From: Larix kaempferi
Lineage: Eukaryota; Streptophyta; Pinopsida; Pinales; Pinaceae
Direction of reading: 5' to 3'
Length of the DNA: 64,000 bases
NCBI GenBank assembly: GCA_027924585.1
Contig: BSBM01000370.1
Span: 24,299,501 to 24,363,500, forward strand
Part shown: piece by piece, positions 34,601 to 46,021 of the stretch
How the letters are laid out: every line of letters starts with the position of its first letter
How positions within the stretch are numbered: position 1 is the first letter of the stretch
Made by a program: the position numbers and the translations under genes
Notes under the pieces: generated by a model
The model's input: only the letters and a program-made list of their open reading frames with translations
What the model was told of the DNA's origin: nothing
Database searches by the model: none

Positions 34601-37600
34601 CAAGTGTTTGCTTTAGTTTTGCACTTTGATAATCAATTTTGGCAATCACTTTAATTTGACTAAATCTGCAACACAATCACTCAATTCAACCAGATCTAAA
34701 ATTAACCCCCTAATCTCTCATTCATTAAGGACTAACTCAAAATCGATTAATCATAGATATCCCCCCTTGACCTTTGAGAGTAGGCCAGAAGTGTGAGGAG
34801 TTGTGCACTAAGGTGACAGTGGTGCCTTCTCCTGTAACTGCATCTAGGGGTAGCACTCATGGGTTAGGACTTTCCCACTTGAATAACAAAATCCTCGGCC
34901 ACATAAATATTCAAATTAGTGGTCAAATAAGAAGCAAGTATGACCCCTTGCCTCTCTTCTCTCACCCAAAAGTTTAGATGAGATGGTTCTCTGAAATAAT
35001 TGTCAGAATAGCAGGTACCTTTGATTCAGCATACATTGCAAGAACTGCTAAAATAGAGTATATTTTGATTCAATATTAAGTATAGATTACTAATCTGTGA
35101 ACCAACGATAATATATCATAAGTAGTCTCCTAACTAACTATAAGCATGATTGTGCAACTTGTGTTGTACTTTAATACAATTTCATGTTTTTGTTAAAAAA
35201 AACATTGCAAAAAGGTATTTCCTTCTAAGCACTTTCACATTTCCCATGAAAAGGAAATTATGAAAAAAGATCCTTGAGATAAAATTTCCCTGGAGATATG
35301 ATTATTAAAATAAGTTGACTTGAAAATCATTAAAAAGGGTTTAAAAAAGTAAGGTTGAAAGTAAAATACTAAATATTAATACACTCAAGATATGAATATG
35401 TTTGTGCATAGAATTGTGCATGTCTATATATGCAAAATACTAGGTTTTATAAGGGTTGAATACCTTGGAGACCCCAAACATTGCTTTTGAATTCCAAATA
35501 AATACTGATCATGACAATGCATCCTCGGTCCTCCCCAGGAGACAATAGCATTTCTCCCCTCGTGATAAAGCACTCTCCCCCTGGAATCTCTATGGTAGGA
35601 TCAAAAATGATTGTGAAGCAATTTCCACACCTTTTGTATTGTTGTTTTTCTGTGACTTTTAGCACACTAGTCCCTGCATGATTGGTGTAAAATATACACA
35701 ACACAGAAGGTTCATATACATGCAATGAATTAAATTTCAATGTTCAAATTTATTATGATCCAATCCAAAAAAAATTTACACATAGCTTTTAAAATACCAT
35801 AGTAATGCATGGTAAGAGTGTACTAAAATTAACTACATGTATGAAAGAAGATGAAAAAAAGACACTATTTCTAATAATATAAAAAACACTTTATGCTTGT
35901 GTATGTGTTTGAGGGAGTGGATTCAATGTCAGTGTGTTTCTCAATACATTCTTAAATATGCATCACCCTTCTAAAAATATTAGGAAAAGGAAATCGTTTA
36001 GAATAGGAAATCCTATCTCCCATTACACTGACTCTAGGTTATGAAATATATCCTTATCTTTGGAAGTCATAAAAGTCAGGTAGGTGCCAGGCCTACAAAG
36101 ATACTTTTCATAAGCAAAGTAGGACAATATGGTGTATATCTAATATTTATTAGAGTGTAGATATCTTGTTATTCTTAGCTTTTTTAACATTTTAATTCAC
36201 AGATTGAAAGCATTTTATTTCTCATGGTTTCCAAACAACGCAAAGTCATCCCTCTCATTACCATAAGACATCGTATTTTCAAAAGAAAGCGTAACTAACA
36301 TGGAGGAGATTTGTGCAATGGAAATCAATATCAACTTAGAGAATCAACTAATCCAACATGGTTAACAAGATGAAACTCATAGTCCTTGTGCATCAAGCTA
36401 GGAAAAATGCTCCTCTTAATAATTCACAACATATCTTGAGACTACCTAGTAAACAAGAATGTATATTTAGCACTAAGAACATCCTAAAGGTGAGGAGGAG
36501 GTGACAATAGATGACTAGTGCAGACAAGCAACCATTGAAAAAAGGTATGTTGCAATATCTCGGTGTAGTAAGATTGAGTTCTTGTATAAAGGATTTGCTT
36601 ATAGCATAACAATTTCCTTATTTCTCATGAAAAGAAGCTTTCAAATAATAACTATGCTAAACAGAACCATATAAATGGAGAAAGTAAGGTACAATTGCTG
36701 CCCTACATTAGGCAAGAAGAAAGGAACTCGTATATCAGAAAATACCTCTCCAAGCACCAAGAATAGTATTTAAACAAAAAATTTACTTATAAGAAGTATT
36801 CCTTTCAGGTAATATTTTTCCTCATACATATAGCATGTGGCAATGTAAAATGAAAACAGTTGCTAACAATCAAAGCAAGGTTAATACATCATCATAGATT
36901 GTTTAACTGCGACAAATTAATATCATATGACAACAAAACATAGACACGTGTACTTCTAAAAGACAACCAAATATCATATATTAATCATCAAGTTTAAAAA
37001 GGGTCCACAAAGTGCAAAAATATCAGATCTCCAAAGACCATTTTGTGAACTCTTAGGAAACACTATTTTAGAACTAATATGCTGGCCCTATATAAAAAGA
37101 TAAACTCAAAATATTGGTTTGGATGTACAGAAAGTATTTGGATGACCGAAAGCTCTTTGTTTAGTGTTTGAGTGTCGTAAGAAGACATCAGTCTTAACAT
37201 CTACAATAAAATACATTTAAATAATGGTTATTTGTTAGCATTAGGCACAACTGTTTTTCTTTCTAGTAAGAAAATGCAACTTATATTACTTCAAATAAAC
37301 ACCAGAGTCACAACAAATGGAAATAAGAGTTACAATAGATAGACATACGAGTTATATAAAAGATAGGAAGGCTAAGAGATGGACCTATACCCCAAGGGGA
37401 AAGGAGTCTATTTCTTTTCGAAACACATTAATTTTATCTTTAACATGGAGTACCATATCATTTTTGAACATTTTCAACTCTCCAAATTGTAGGTGGGAAT
37501 TGGTTCCTTGAAAAAAAATTGTGCACTCTTTTCCAAAGGAAAGCAATAGCAGGCAATTGATGATAATATGCCATAAGTTATACTTATAACACTTTGCAGC

Positions 37601-38939
37601 AATCTCAGGTGATCCAAGCATTGCCTAGGAGGGACCCTCTACAAGATAGGGTGTTGTGAACAAGCAATTGTACTCTGCTTGAAGTGTGGTGTCATCATTG
37701 GAACAAAGACAAAGGTTGTTTCATTATCGCAGTAACAACATATCGGCCAGTTAAAGCTTATGGACAGTAATTTGTAAAAAGGCATTGGAAGTCTTACTCT
37801 ACATTTCTCTAAACATTGTTCTCATCTCTGTTTTCGAGAGTTTGTTGAGCATCTTTGTGCAAGGACATTCATCATCACAATTGTCTTACAATATTTTCAC
37901 TCATTGCCCCTGTTACAGCACAAACTAGCATGTGAGATTGAAGTCCAAAAGAACAAGCTAGCTTATGACATGGGACACTTTTGTCTGGCTCTCCTCCAGC
38001 ACAAGGGGGGTTTCCCTATCTTAGGACTGCTAGAGTTTATGCATTCAGCACAAGGTGACAAAGGAGAGTTGTTCTAGCAAAACAAATGGTTGTAGCAAAG
38101 GTTTTCAATAAATGATGGGAGAATCAAGATTAGTGTCAAGTCGTTTGGGCATATGAAGTCAAGGAACTATTATAAAGGTAAATGACTAAGGGATGAGAGT
38201 GAAATATAGACCGAATGAAGGATCTATAAACAGTTTTGTCTGGCTGCAAACAAATGCAAAAGTTTACTTGTTGGAATTCTTGATTAGGAAAAACAAAGGG
38301 CTGCATGAAGATGTGTCTCCACATTGATAATATTAATAGCAGCAAATTCGAATTAAGAAGAAATGATACAAATTAAGATTATCAACAATAGACACAAAGA
38401 CAATAAGAGAGGAATGAGCTACAATTAAATCTACATAATAAGGGAACTATCTTTTGATTAGGAATAGATGTTACCCATTTCATTTCAGCCATCCAAACAT
38501 GCTTGATGCAAGTAATCTCCACCGCTAGTATTCAGCAATATCAACCCAATAAAATATTTCTCAGTAGTAAAAAATCCCAGTCTTCCATTATCTTGAAAGT
38601 ATTCAACATGAGCTCTAATAGGGGAGAGCTACCCAAATCCAACCATGAAAATGAAAGAGGAAGGGATACTCTTTATATAGAGTCTAACTCAACTTCCTTT
38701 AAAATAATAGCCCCTGTATCTGTCTACAAAATGATCTGTGTCATCAGGAAATGTCTATCATGTGCAACTGGTTACTGGATCATGATGAATGAACCTCATG
38801 CAACATGAGGGGTAGCAGAATTAATATGGAGATCCTATCTGCGATACTAATAGTGATTTTTCTAAAGATGAAATTGCATATTTTGAGTCTCTTGGACATC
38901 CTAATACTTTGGATGTATGTGCAGAAAAATCGAGGAGTA
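31688..38939. other. AT-rich stretch with no gene recognised
   Basis: Apart from the tandem duplication at 33511..33832 I see no assigned element. A minus-strand frame at 31706..31933 (75 codons, MELYSKLLEDGQASLL...) has protein-like composition but no family I know. A minus-strand frame at 35447..35740 has a good splice acceptor (near 35674) and donor (near 35479) and could be an exon relic. Neither is strong enough to call a gene. Part of 37930..38500 resembles 54850..55550 at low identity, so an old dispersed repeat is likely. Confidence 0.35.
33511..33832. repeat. 161-bp tandem duplication with a conserved stem-loop
   Basis: The segment starting CATAGTTTAAAATCCTTAG at 33511 is repeated from 33672 with only a few substitutions. 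Each copy holds the inverted repeat GAGTCAAGT / ACTTGACTC around a 14-base loop (33585..33616 and 33746..33777). A substitution between the copies falls in the loop and leaves the stem intact. Confidence 0.85.
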
Positions 38940-38947
38940 ATTTACAG
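38940..38947. repeat. 8-bp target site duplication ATTTACAG, left end of hAT
   Basis: ATTTACAG directly precedes the terminal CATAG and recurs at 54650..54657 directly after the terminal CTATG. Eight bases is the duplication length of hAT elements. Confidence 0.92.
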
Positions 38948-38966
38948 CATAGTGGAAAACATCGGC
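38948..38966 (+). repeat. hAT left terminal inverted repeat and subterminal motifs
   Basis: CATAGTGGAAAACATCGGC, followed to about 39055 by repeated ATCGGC(A/G)A motifs. The matching end is 54631..54649. Confidence 0.8.
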
Positions 38967-39386
38967 ATCGGCAAAAAATCGGCGAGGGTCCCGAATACAA
39001 CTTCTCGGCAACATCGGCGAAAAAATCGGCAAAAATCGGCAAACCGCGGCAAACATTAAAAAACACAAAATATATTCATTTCTTCATAATTTTAAACATA
39101 TAAAACAACATCAACATCAGATAAATACATTGGCACATAAATATGGAGAAAACACTAATATATATCATGTAGTCATGCCAAATATAAAAGGGTACATCAA
39201 AGCCGATAGTGAAAGTTTGAATCCTGATAGTGAAAGCTGCCCAATAGTTACATAGTACTCAAAAGTGGGCAACCAATGGTCCAATACAAAACAAGGTCAC
39301 AAAAATCACAAGTGACAAAACTAGCAGCTAGCTATCTGTCTCTGATATCAATGTCCTCTTCCCCTTTTACGGGAAAAGATCATGGG

Positions 39387-39804
39387 CTACTTGCCAGGCC
39401 TGCCCCTAGCAGTAGAAGGTCCTGGCCCTGCACTAGATGTCGGAGGGTGAGTAATGGCCATGGGTGTCAATGAGGGACTAGATGCATCAACCACTGTAGA
39501 AGGTGGTGCTGATGAACCACCCTCCATGAAGTCCTCAAGGTCAAACTGGTCGTCCTGCTCCACCTCCTGCTCCTCCTCCCCCTCCTGCTCCTGTTCCTCT
39601 TGCCCCTGTCGCTGTTGCTCCTCCTCTAACCATGCAGGTGCCTCCTCCATGATAGGCAACTCAATCTCCACCCTCCACTTGGACAATACATCAATATTGT
39701 CCAAGGAAACGACACCCACCTCGGGTGTTCTCTCTACCTGGTTCATCCACAATCGGAGATTGTAATGGACATACACCAGGTCATTCAGGCGTGGGAAATC
39801 CAAC
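39387..39804 (-). CDS. hAT transposase, last exon
   Basis: Opens at a splice acceptor (TTACAG before 39804) and reads LDFPRLNDLVYVHYNLRLW, the end of the hAT C-terminal dimerisation domain in DUF659-type plant transposases. It then runs through a Glu/Gln-rich acidic stretch and a Pro/Ser tail to a stop at 39387. Joining it to the previous exon gives RLDFPRL in frame. The low-complexity tail is probably disordered. Confidence 0.8.
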
Positions 39805-39920
39805 CTGTAAGAGGGCGATACAAAAAATTTAATGAGTATTGACTCTTGAGTCCCGAGGGAAACAATATGATAGAGGATAATAAATTACAATGAATTTAAT
39901 TGCTTTGTTCATGTTCTTAC

Positions 39921-40062
39921 CTGGTGAGTTTCTTTGAGTGTATTTTATCAAATACACTCCAATTACGCTCACATCCAGAAGAGCTACAGGTTTGGCTGAG
40001 GACTCGGATGGCAAATTTTTTTAAATTTGGTGCCCTTCCACCATATGTTCTCCACCAAACAG
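39921..40062 (-). CDS. hAT transposase, penultimate exon (dimerisation domain)
   Basis: A 142-nt exon between an acceptor (GTTGTAG before 40062) and a donor (CACCAG then GTAAGA at 39920). It encodes WWRTYGGRAPNLKKFAIRVL followed by SQTCSSSGCERNWSVFDKIH, the hallmark of the hAT C-terminal dimerisation region. The Glu after Cys in GCERNWS is the likely third catalytic acid. It is too short for a routine ORF scan, but frame and splice signals agree on both sides. Confidence 0.82.
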
Positions 40063-40192
40063 CTACAACAAATAAGAAAGAAAGAGAATTTGATTACATA
40101 ATTCAATTTTCAAATGTCAAATGAAATGATAAAGCACAAATAAAATTTAAAAATTTAAATTTCTAAATAAATTCTAATTTCTAATCACTTAC

Positions 40193-41159
40193 TTGGATTC
40201 AAAATGTTCCTTGCATGGATAGCATCGACAAAGCCAAATAGCCCAATAGCATCCCGATACATCTCCATCTCGTGGTTAATATTCATGCGAGTCTCAACAT
40301 CAAGTACCATCCTGTTAATACATTCGATGAGCCCTTCCATCACCTCGCCATCAAAATCAAATTTACTCTGGTAGGAAAAGGCGGGATTGAGGTAAAGTGA
40401 AGCTGCATGAATAGGTCGATGGAGCATCCCGGTCCAACGGGTATCAATCAAATCCCATAGCATCATGTGTCTATTGAATCCAGGGGTACCCTTCCCCACA
40501 TAATAAGACCGAATAGCCTCTTTGGCCCTATCCATGGCCTCATACAAATAGCCCATAATGGGCTTATCACTGTCAACTAATCTCAGAACCTTTACCAAAG
40601 GTTCACTAACTGAGCACACTTCCTCCACTCCTTCCCAAAAGGAGTCGGCGTACACCAATCTGGCAATGGCCTTCCCATCCTCTCTCCTGCTATATCTACA
40701 ATCACGCCACTCATCACAAACAAACATTTGCTTCAGCTCAAACTGAACTCGAAGCAAAGACAGAAGAGAAATGAAGTTGGTGGCAAACCGTGTGATTCCA
40801 GGACGCAGCAACTCCCTGTCTCTTGTGTATCTCCTCATGAGGCTAAGAACAAAAGCATGGTTATATATGAATTTGGTGATACTCCTAGCCTGATCAATGA
40901 CCTCCTTGACGAAGGTAATTTTCCCCACATCCTCCAGCATCAAATCAATACAATGTGCTGCGCATGGAGTCCAAAATAGTGAGGGATGCCTCTCCATAAT
41001 CAATCTACCAGCAGCCACATAATTAGCTGCATTATCTGTTATGATCTGCACCACATTGTGCACACCGATCTCCTGGAGGACCCCATCCAACAATTCACAT
41101 AACAATGCTGCTTCTTTTATCTGTGCTGATGCATCAACAGATTTGATAAACATGGTACC
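40193..41159 (-). CDS. hAT transposase, central part (rest of DUF659 and linker)
   Basis: Continues the DUF659/RNase H-like catalytic domain directly after the copy B insertion: MFIKSVDASAQIKEAALLCE, then VVQIITDNAANYVAAGRL with the second catalytic Asp, then LFWTPCAAHCIDLMLEDVGK. The helical insertion region follows, with RPGITRFATNFISLLSLL and a segment around RWTGMLHRPIHAASLYLNP. It ends at a consensus donor (GTAAGT at 40192..40187) after NP. The ATG at 41168 lies in the inserted LTR and is not a real start. The frame is open throughout. Confidence 0.9.
41155..41159. repeat. Target site duplication GTACC, left of copy B
   Basis: GTACC precedes the LTR start at 41160 and recurs at 52946..52950. 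The transposase frame (CPKGT then MFIK) continues across the site. Confidence 0.95.
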
Positions 41160-44100
41160 TGTTATCACACCATAGTAGCAGGGCTACTATTCTTGTACAG
41201 CAGATATCTGCACATTCCAGAGCTTCCTTTATTCCAGAGCATGACTATATATTTTGGATCACCCATGATCAGAGCAGTACATTTTTCAGATTTTATGACC
41301 TTGTGTCAAGGCTGAGCCTTGAGAGTTCAGATTTGATGACTGATGTGACCACTTATCCCATTACAGTTTCAGTTCAGTGCCTAGAGATATATTGCAGCAG
41401 TGTTTCAGATGATGCATGATGATGATTATTATGATGATGTTGTATGATCTATGGATATGTTCTCACTGACTGTGGATTATTATCTTGTTGATTTAGTCAT
41501 GATCATGGCATGTGCTTGGTATATTATTCCTGATGTGGCAAACTATTTTAAAATGAACTGTAAATCATAAATTGGACAATTGCTTGCACTTTTAGGTCAT
41601 TTAACAAAACTTACTGGTATTTCACCTTACATAGACATGGTCTTTCCCCGACACCAGTTGTCTGCTAGTGTAGGGTCCATATTCACTTGTCTCCATCCAT
41701 ACATGACCTTCCTGTTTGACTTTAAACCCTGACTTGTCTCATTTGACTTTCTGATACTGAGGACTTCCCCATTTTTCTACCTCTGTGTTTGGACCGCATC
41801 CCTGTTATTCAGTGTCTCGGCTCTGAGTTGGTGACAGAACTTGCCTTTGGTGAGTTGGATTGTAGGCCTAAATCATTCTGGTCGGTTGTCCCGATTTTTG
41901 GCATTGGCTCGAACTCCCCCTAGTCACTTGAGATGTTGTTGGCTAAAACTGAAAGCTCATGTTCTACCTATGGAAACTAAAAAATTCGCCCATGGAAACA
42001 AAAAAAAGGGCAAGAGCAATGAAAAGCTAAAAATACTCCTCGAAGAGTATAAGAAAGGTCCAAAAAGCAATGGTTCTTAAAAGTTATATCTAAACAATTG
42101 CTGACCTTATAAATATGTGAAAAACATGCCCTGGATGCAAGCTGCAACTAGTTGTGCTTCTCAGCACATCTGAAATCCGAAGGGTTATGTAGGCCAAAAA
42201 GGCCATGGAAATAAAATTGAATGATCCTAATGAACCTGGATCAACTTGATGTAGACATGATGCCTAAGTTGAATAAGCACTCTCTAAACAACTTATCCAT
42301 TTGTGAGGCACAGCCATCCCCCGTGTTCTTTTGTCCAGCACAGAGTTTGTAGTTTCCCCCTTCTCCCAGTCCAAAGTATTTTTGAGTTAAGTTAGACAAG
42401 TCAAACCCTTGGCCCAACCTTGCTCCTAGCCTTCATCCTTCACTAGCAGTTTGACCATGTCCAATGGGTGAGTTTGTCATTTGAACTATTGTGCAAGTAA
42501 TTTTATATAATCACGGAATATGTTAACTTGATTAATGCCACTGAATGGAATTTATACTTTGAGCTTAGCTGTGGGAATGATTAGAGAAACATTGTCTTAG
42601 TCTACTGATGTGATTTATCCTTGATTATATATTCTTGGGATCCGTGATGATGTGGGCCATGTATGGATGATTATTGATGATGATTTATGGTCCCACATGT
42701 TTGATGATGATATCATATGATGGACATATGATGCAGATGATGTTTGATCCGGTTCAGCAGGTTTATTATTATTTCAGATCAGCAGATTATACATTGTCCA
42801 TATATGGTGGACCCTACAGCTGGCCCATTAGGGCAACCCATGATGTATGAGTACTCATTCCTAGTGGATTTGGGTCTTCTGGATCCATTGAGACGCTTAT
42901 CTTTCAGTTCCGGGCACTTCTGACAGTGATTGATGCAGTTTTACACTTGCTGACCAGATTTGGGGCTGATTTCCCAGCCTGAGCAGCAGGGGCCCCGAGA
43001 GGCCAGTTCACCTAGGGCGCTGATGATGGAGGGGGTGGTCCAGCCACTTGTTATTACCATTTATCCCCCCTTCCGGAGAGCCTGGTGGGCTCAGATTGAC
43101 AGCGCTAGCACCCCAGGAGGCAGTTTTGGCACTTTCACAGTTCCCGAGGCAGTTAAAAAATGGGAAAAGGTGGTCACTGAGGAAATCGATTTGGGCAATT
43201 GAGGCAAGGTTTTGGCATTTGGTTTTCACAGAGGTCTTCCAGGGCGGCATCACTACCTTCCAGTCAGTTTTCACCATGTGGGTATGCCCAGATTGATCAC
43301 AGGAGGACATCTACTGCATGACTGTCATGGATTCTGAGGACAGTTTTGGTCATTTTTATTATATTGGACATATTTTATTATTTTTATTGTGCCTTGGGGA
43401 TGAGCTAGTAAGGATTAAAACCTCCTAGCCCCACCATGAGCTTATATTGTTATGTCCTAGTCACCATGAGGTGGATTTTGATGCTTATATTTTCTCTTGT
43501 GGATGACGTCACCCCTCATTGTACCTTTTTAGTGGGGGCGCTATCATTATGTGGTTGATCCATGTGATATATTGTTATGATTTATTGTTAGCCATTGATT
43601 AGATCTTGAGATCTTTTAATCTTAGCCACTCATGTAAAAAGTGGTTAGGATTGTACTCTCTCCCCATCCTATTTAAGGAGGGAGCCTCTCATTGTAAAAT
43701 TCATCTAGAGATTTTTGGCTCTTGGCTCTTGGAATAAAATTTCTATCTTTTGGAGTACATGCTTGGATTGGAGTGGATGTTGGTTGTTTCGATTGTAAAT
43801 GCTATTGTCCATTGCACTGGAGGATCTTTTGTAGCTATCTTGCGTATTTGCCATACTTTATTTGCAGGTTGAGAGGGCGACTTTGACAAGTGCGAATTGG
43901 TGGGGAGGCTTGCCCTTCAAGCTTGGAAGAAGTCGTTTTGGGTTTGACAGGGAGTGGTTTTGCCTTTGTGTCAACTATTCTATGTTTTTCTCTCTCTTGT
44001 TTGCATCTACCTTCAATTTGTTAAACTAATTGATGCTTTGCTCCTTGGCTTGACAGGTTAGAAGGAATCTCATGTGGCTTGGAAAAATCGATTTGGCAAG

Positions 44101-45638
44101 AGGGATTCAACAATTCTCCATTTGATCTTTGGCAAAGTAATCCTCGTATCAACTAGCATTCATCTCTTCATCCAGGTATGTCCCAAGAGGTATGATCTTC
44201 TCTTCCTTGAATCTTCCATAATTTCTAGATCACAAAAACCCTAATCAAATTAAAACCCTTGTTTTTTATATTTCTTAGATCTACTTAGATCTAGCCCTCT
44301 TTTTGAAAAGATATTGAAAACCCACCTCTATAGCATCCACCCCTAGTTGGATCTATAGTTTGGTGGTGATTGGCTAAAAATTGACACACTTTTCAATGTA
44401 AAAAGCTTTCTTGAACCTAAATCGATTTTCCTAAGAGAAGCTTGTTGGGCATGATCTAGCACATGGGTATATGAGATCCCACTTGATTTGACATCTAGAC
44501 ATTTGATAACATATACCCATATCCTTACTTTGGTGAAAACTACCTTGTGGACATCTCTCCATGTTTTAAGGGGTTGAAACCCCCTTTTGATCCTCTTGGT
44601 ATCTTAAAACTTAGATCTACTAAGATCTAGCCACTTGATTCACTTAAAACTTTGAAGGAACATAGATCGGGGTACTAACATCCCGGATCTACATTTTGGT
44701 GGCCATTGGACTTGATTAGGTCCACCAAAACCCAATTTTTTACCCTCCTTGAGCAAGTCGCACCCCCTTGATTTTCTGAGTTGGTCCACTTCTAGGAAGT
44801 GGGTGTTTGAGTTTTTCGTGGATTTGGAATGCCCATGCCTTGAAACCTAGGTCTACACTGTCTGTTTGTCAAGATCCGCCTTGGGGATTGCATTCCTTGT
44901 TTTAAGGGATTGTGGTCCACTTTTGGTCATCACTTAAAAACCTAGATCTAGTAAGATCCAACCATTGGATCTCATCCAGCCCACTTGATTTGGCTCCTAG
45001 GTGTCCCGATCTATACTTTGACATCCTTCTTGACTCCATTAGCCCATCCAACAAGGCACTAGTCCTTCTCCAAGCAAGGCGCACTTCTTGGGATTAGTGT
45101 CAAACCCTAGATCTAGCACATGGGTAATCCTAGAACCAACTCCAATTTATAGATCTAACCTAGATCTAACCTATAGTACCATCCTCACACCTAACTTCAC
45201 CTTGTGGGTCCATCTAGAACCATTTCACACTTCCCAAGAAACTAGACCCACTTGTGCAAACACATGGTACTATACTTAGTAATCATACCCCAACATGTGG
45301 CCTAAACCATACATAGGTTGAAACACTAACTATCCATTACACCACCATCAACCATTCCTTAACTCTTAGGTCCACTTAGGCTTGCATTGGTTTCCGTAAC
45401 TCATCCTTTACCTATCCTTAGAAACCTTTGTTTGGATCCAATCAACTGTGATTGGGGTATAGGGTCTCCCCCTTGGTCTAGTTACACCTTGACCTAAAGC
45501 GAAGAGTGCCTCGGTTGACGTGACTCCCACATTGCATTGGGAACCGTGGCATCTCTTGGGTCACCTCTTTAGTTGCCTATCTCCTCTACCGTCCCTGATG
45601 GGATACCTCTAGGGGCAACTACAAGTTGTGTGATAACA
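41160..45638 (+). repeat. Copy B 5' LTR (4479 bp)
   Basis: Ends are TGTTATCACAC and GTGTGATAACA. Compared with copy A it has a longer GATGATGATTATTATGATGATG stretch near 41415 and a different promoter-proximal U3 (TATTTAA at 43670..43676 in place of TATATAA). Confidence 0.95.
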
Positions 45639-45848
45639 TATTTGGCGCCGTTGCCGGGGAAGGTAGAGGCCTACCCTGGTTCGACATATATTTTTCAAAC
45701 CTCTACTCCCGTTCTCTTTGCCAACATTAACATATTTGGCGCCGTTGCCGGGGAAGGTAGAGGCCTACCCTGGTTCGACATATTTTTTTCAAACCTCTAC
45801 TCCCGTTCTCTTTGCCAACATTAACATTTTTGGCGCCGTTGCCGGGGA
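45639..45848 (+). repeat. Threefold tandem PBS leader repeat in copy B
   Basis: The tRNA-Asp primer site TGGCGCCGTTGCCGGGGA occurs at 45643..45660, 45737..45754 and 45831..45848, exactly 94 bp apart. Each is followed by the GGTAGAGGCCTACC hairpin. The first two units also share a filler (CAAACCTCTACTCCCGTTCT) ending in TTAACA, which mimics the LTR end ATAACA before the next primer site. Copy A has a single site, resembling the third unit. Confidence 0.95.
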
Positions 45849-46021
45849 GGTAGAGGCCTACCTTGGTTCAACACACCTTTGTGTCTCACTCTCTCCCTGC
45901 ACTTTAAACGACATATATCTTGGTAGAAGAGTTTAAAAATCTACCTGGCGACTCAAATTCGTGACTCCGTTGAGGATCGGCCCCATTCCCATCTTTCAAT
46001 TCTGTAATTTGTAAATCATAA

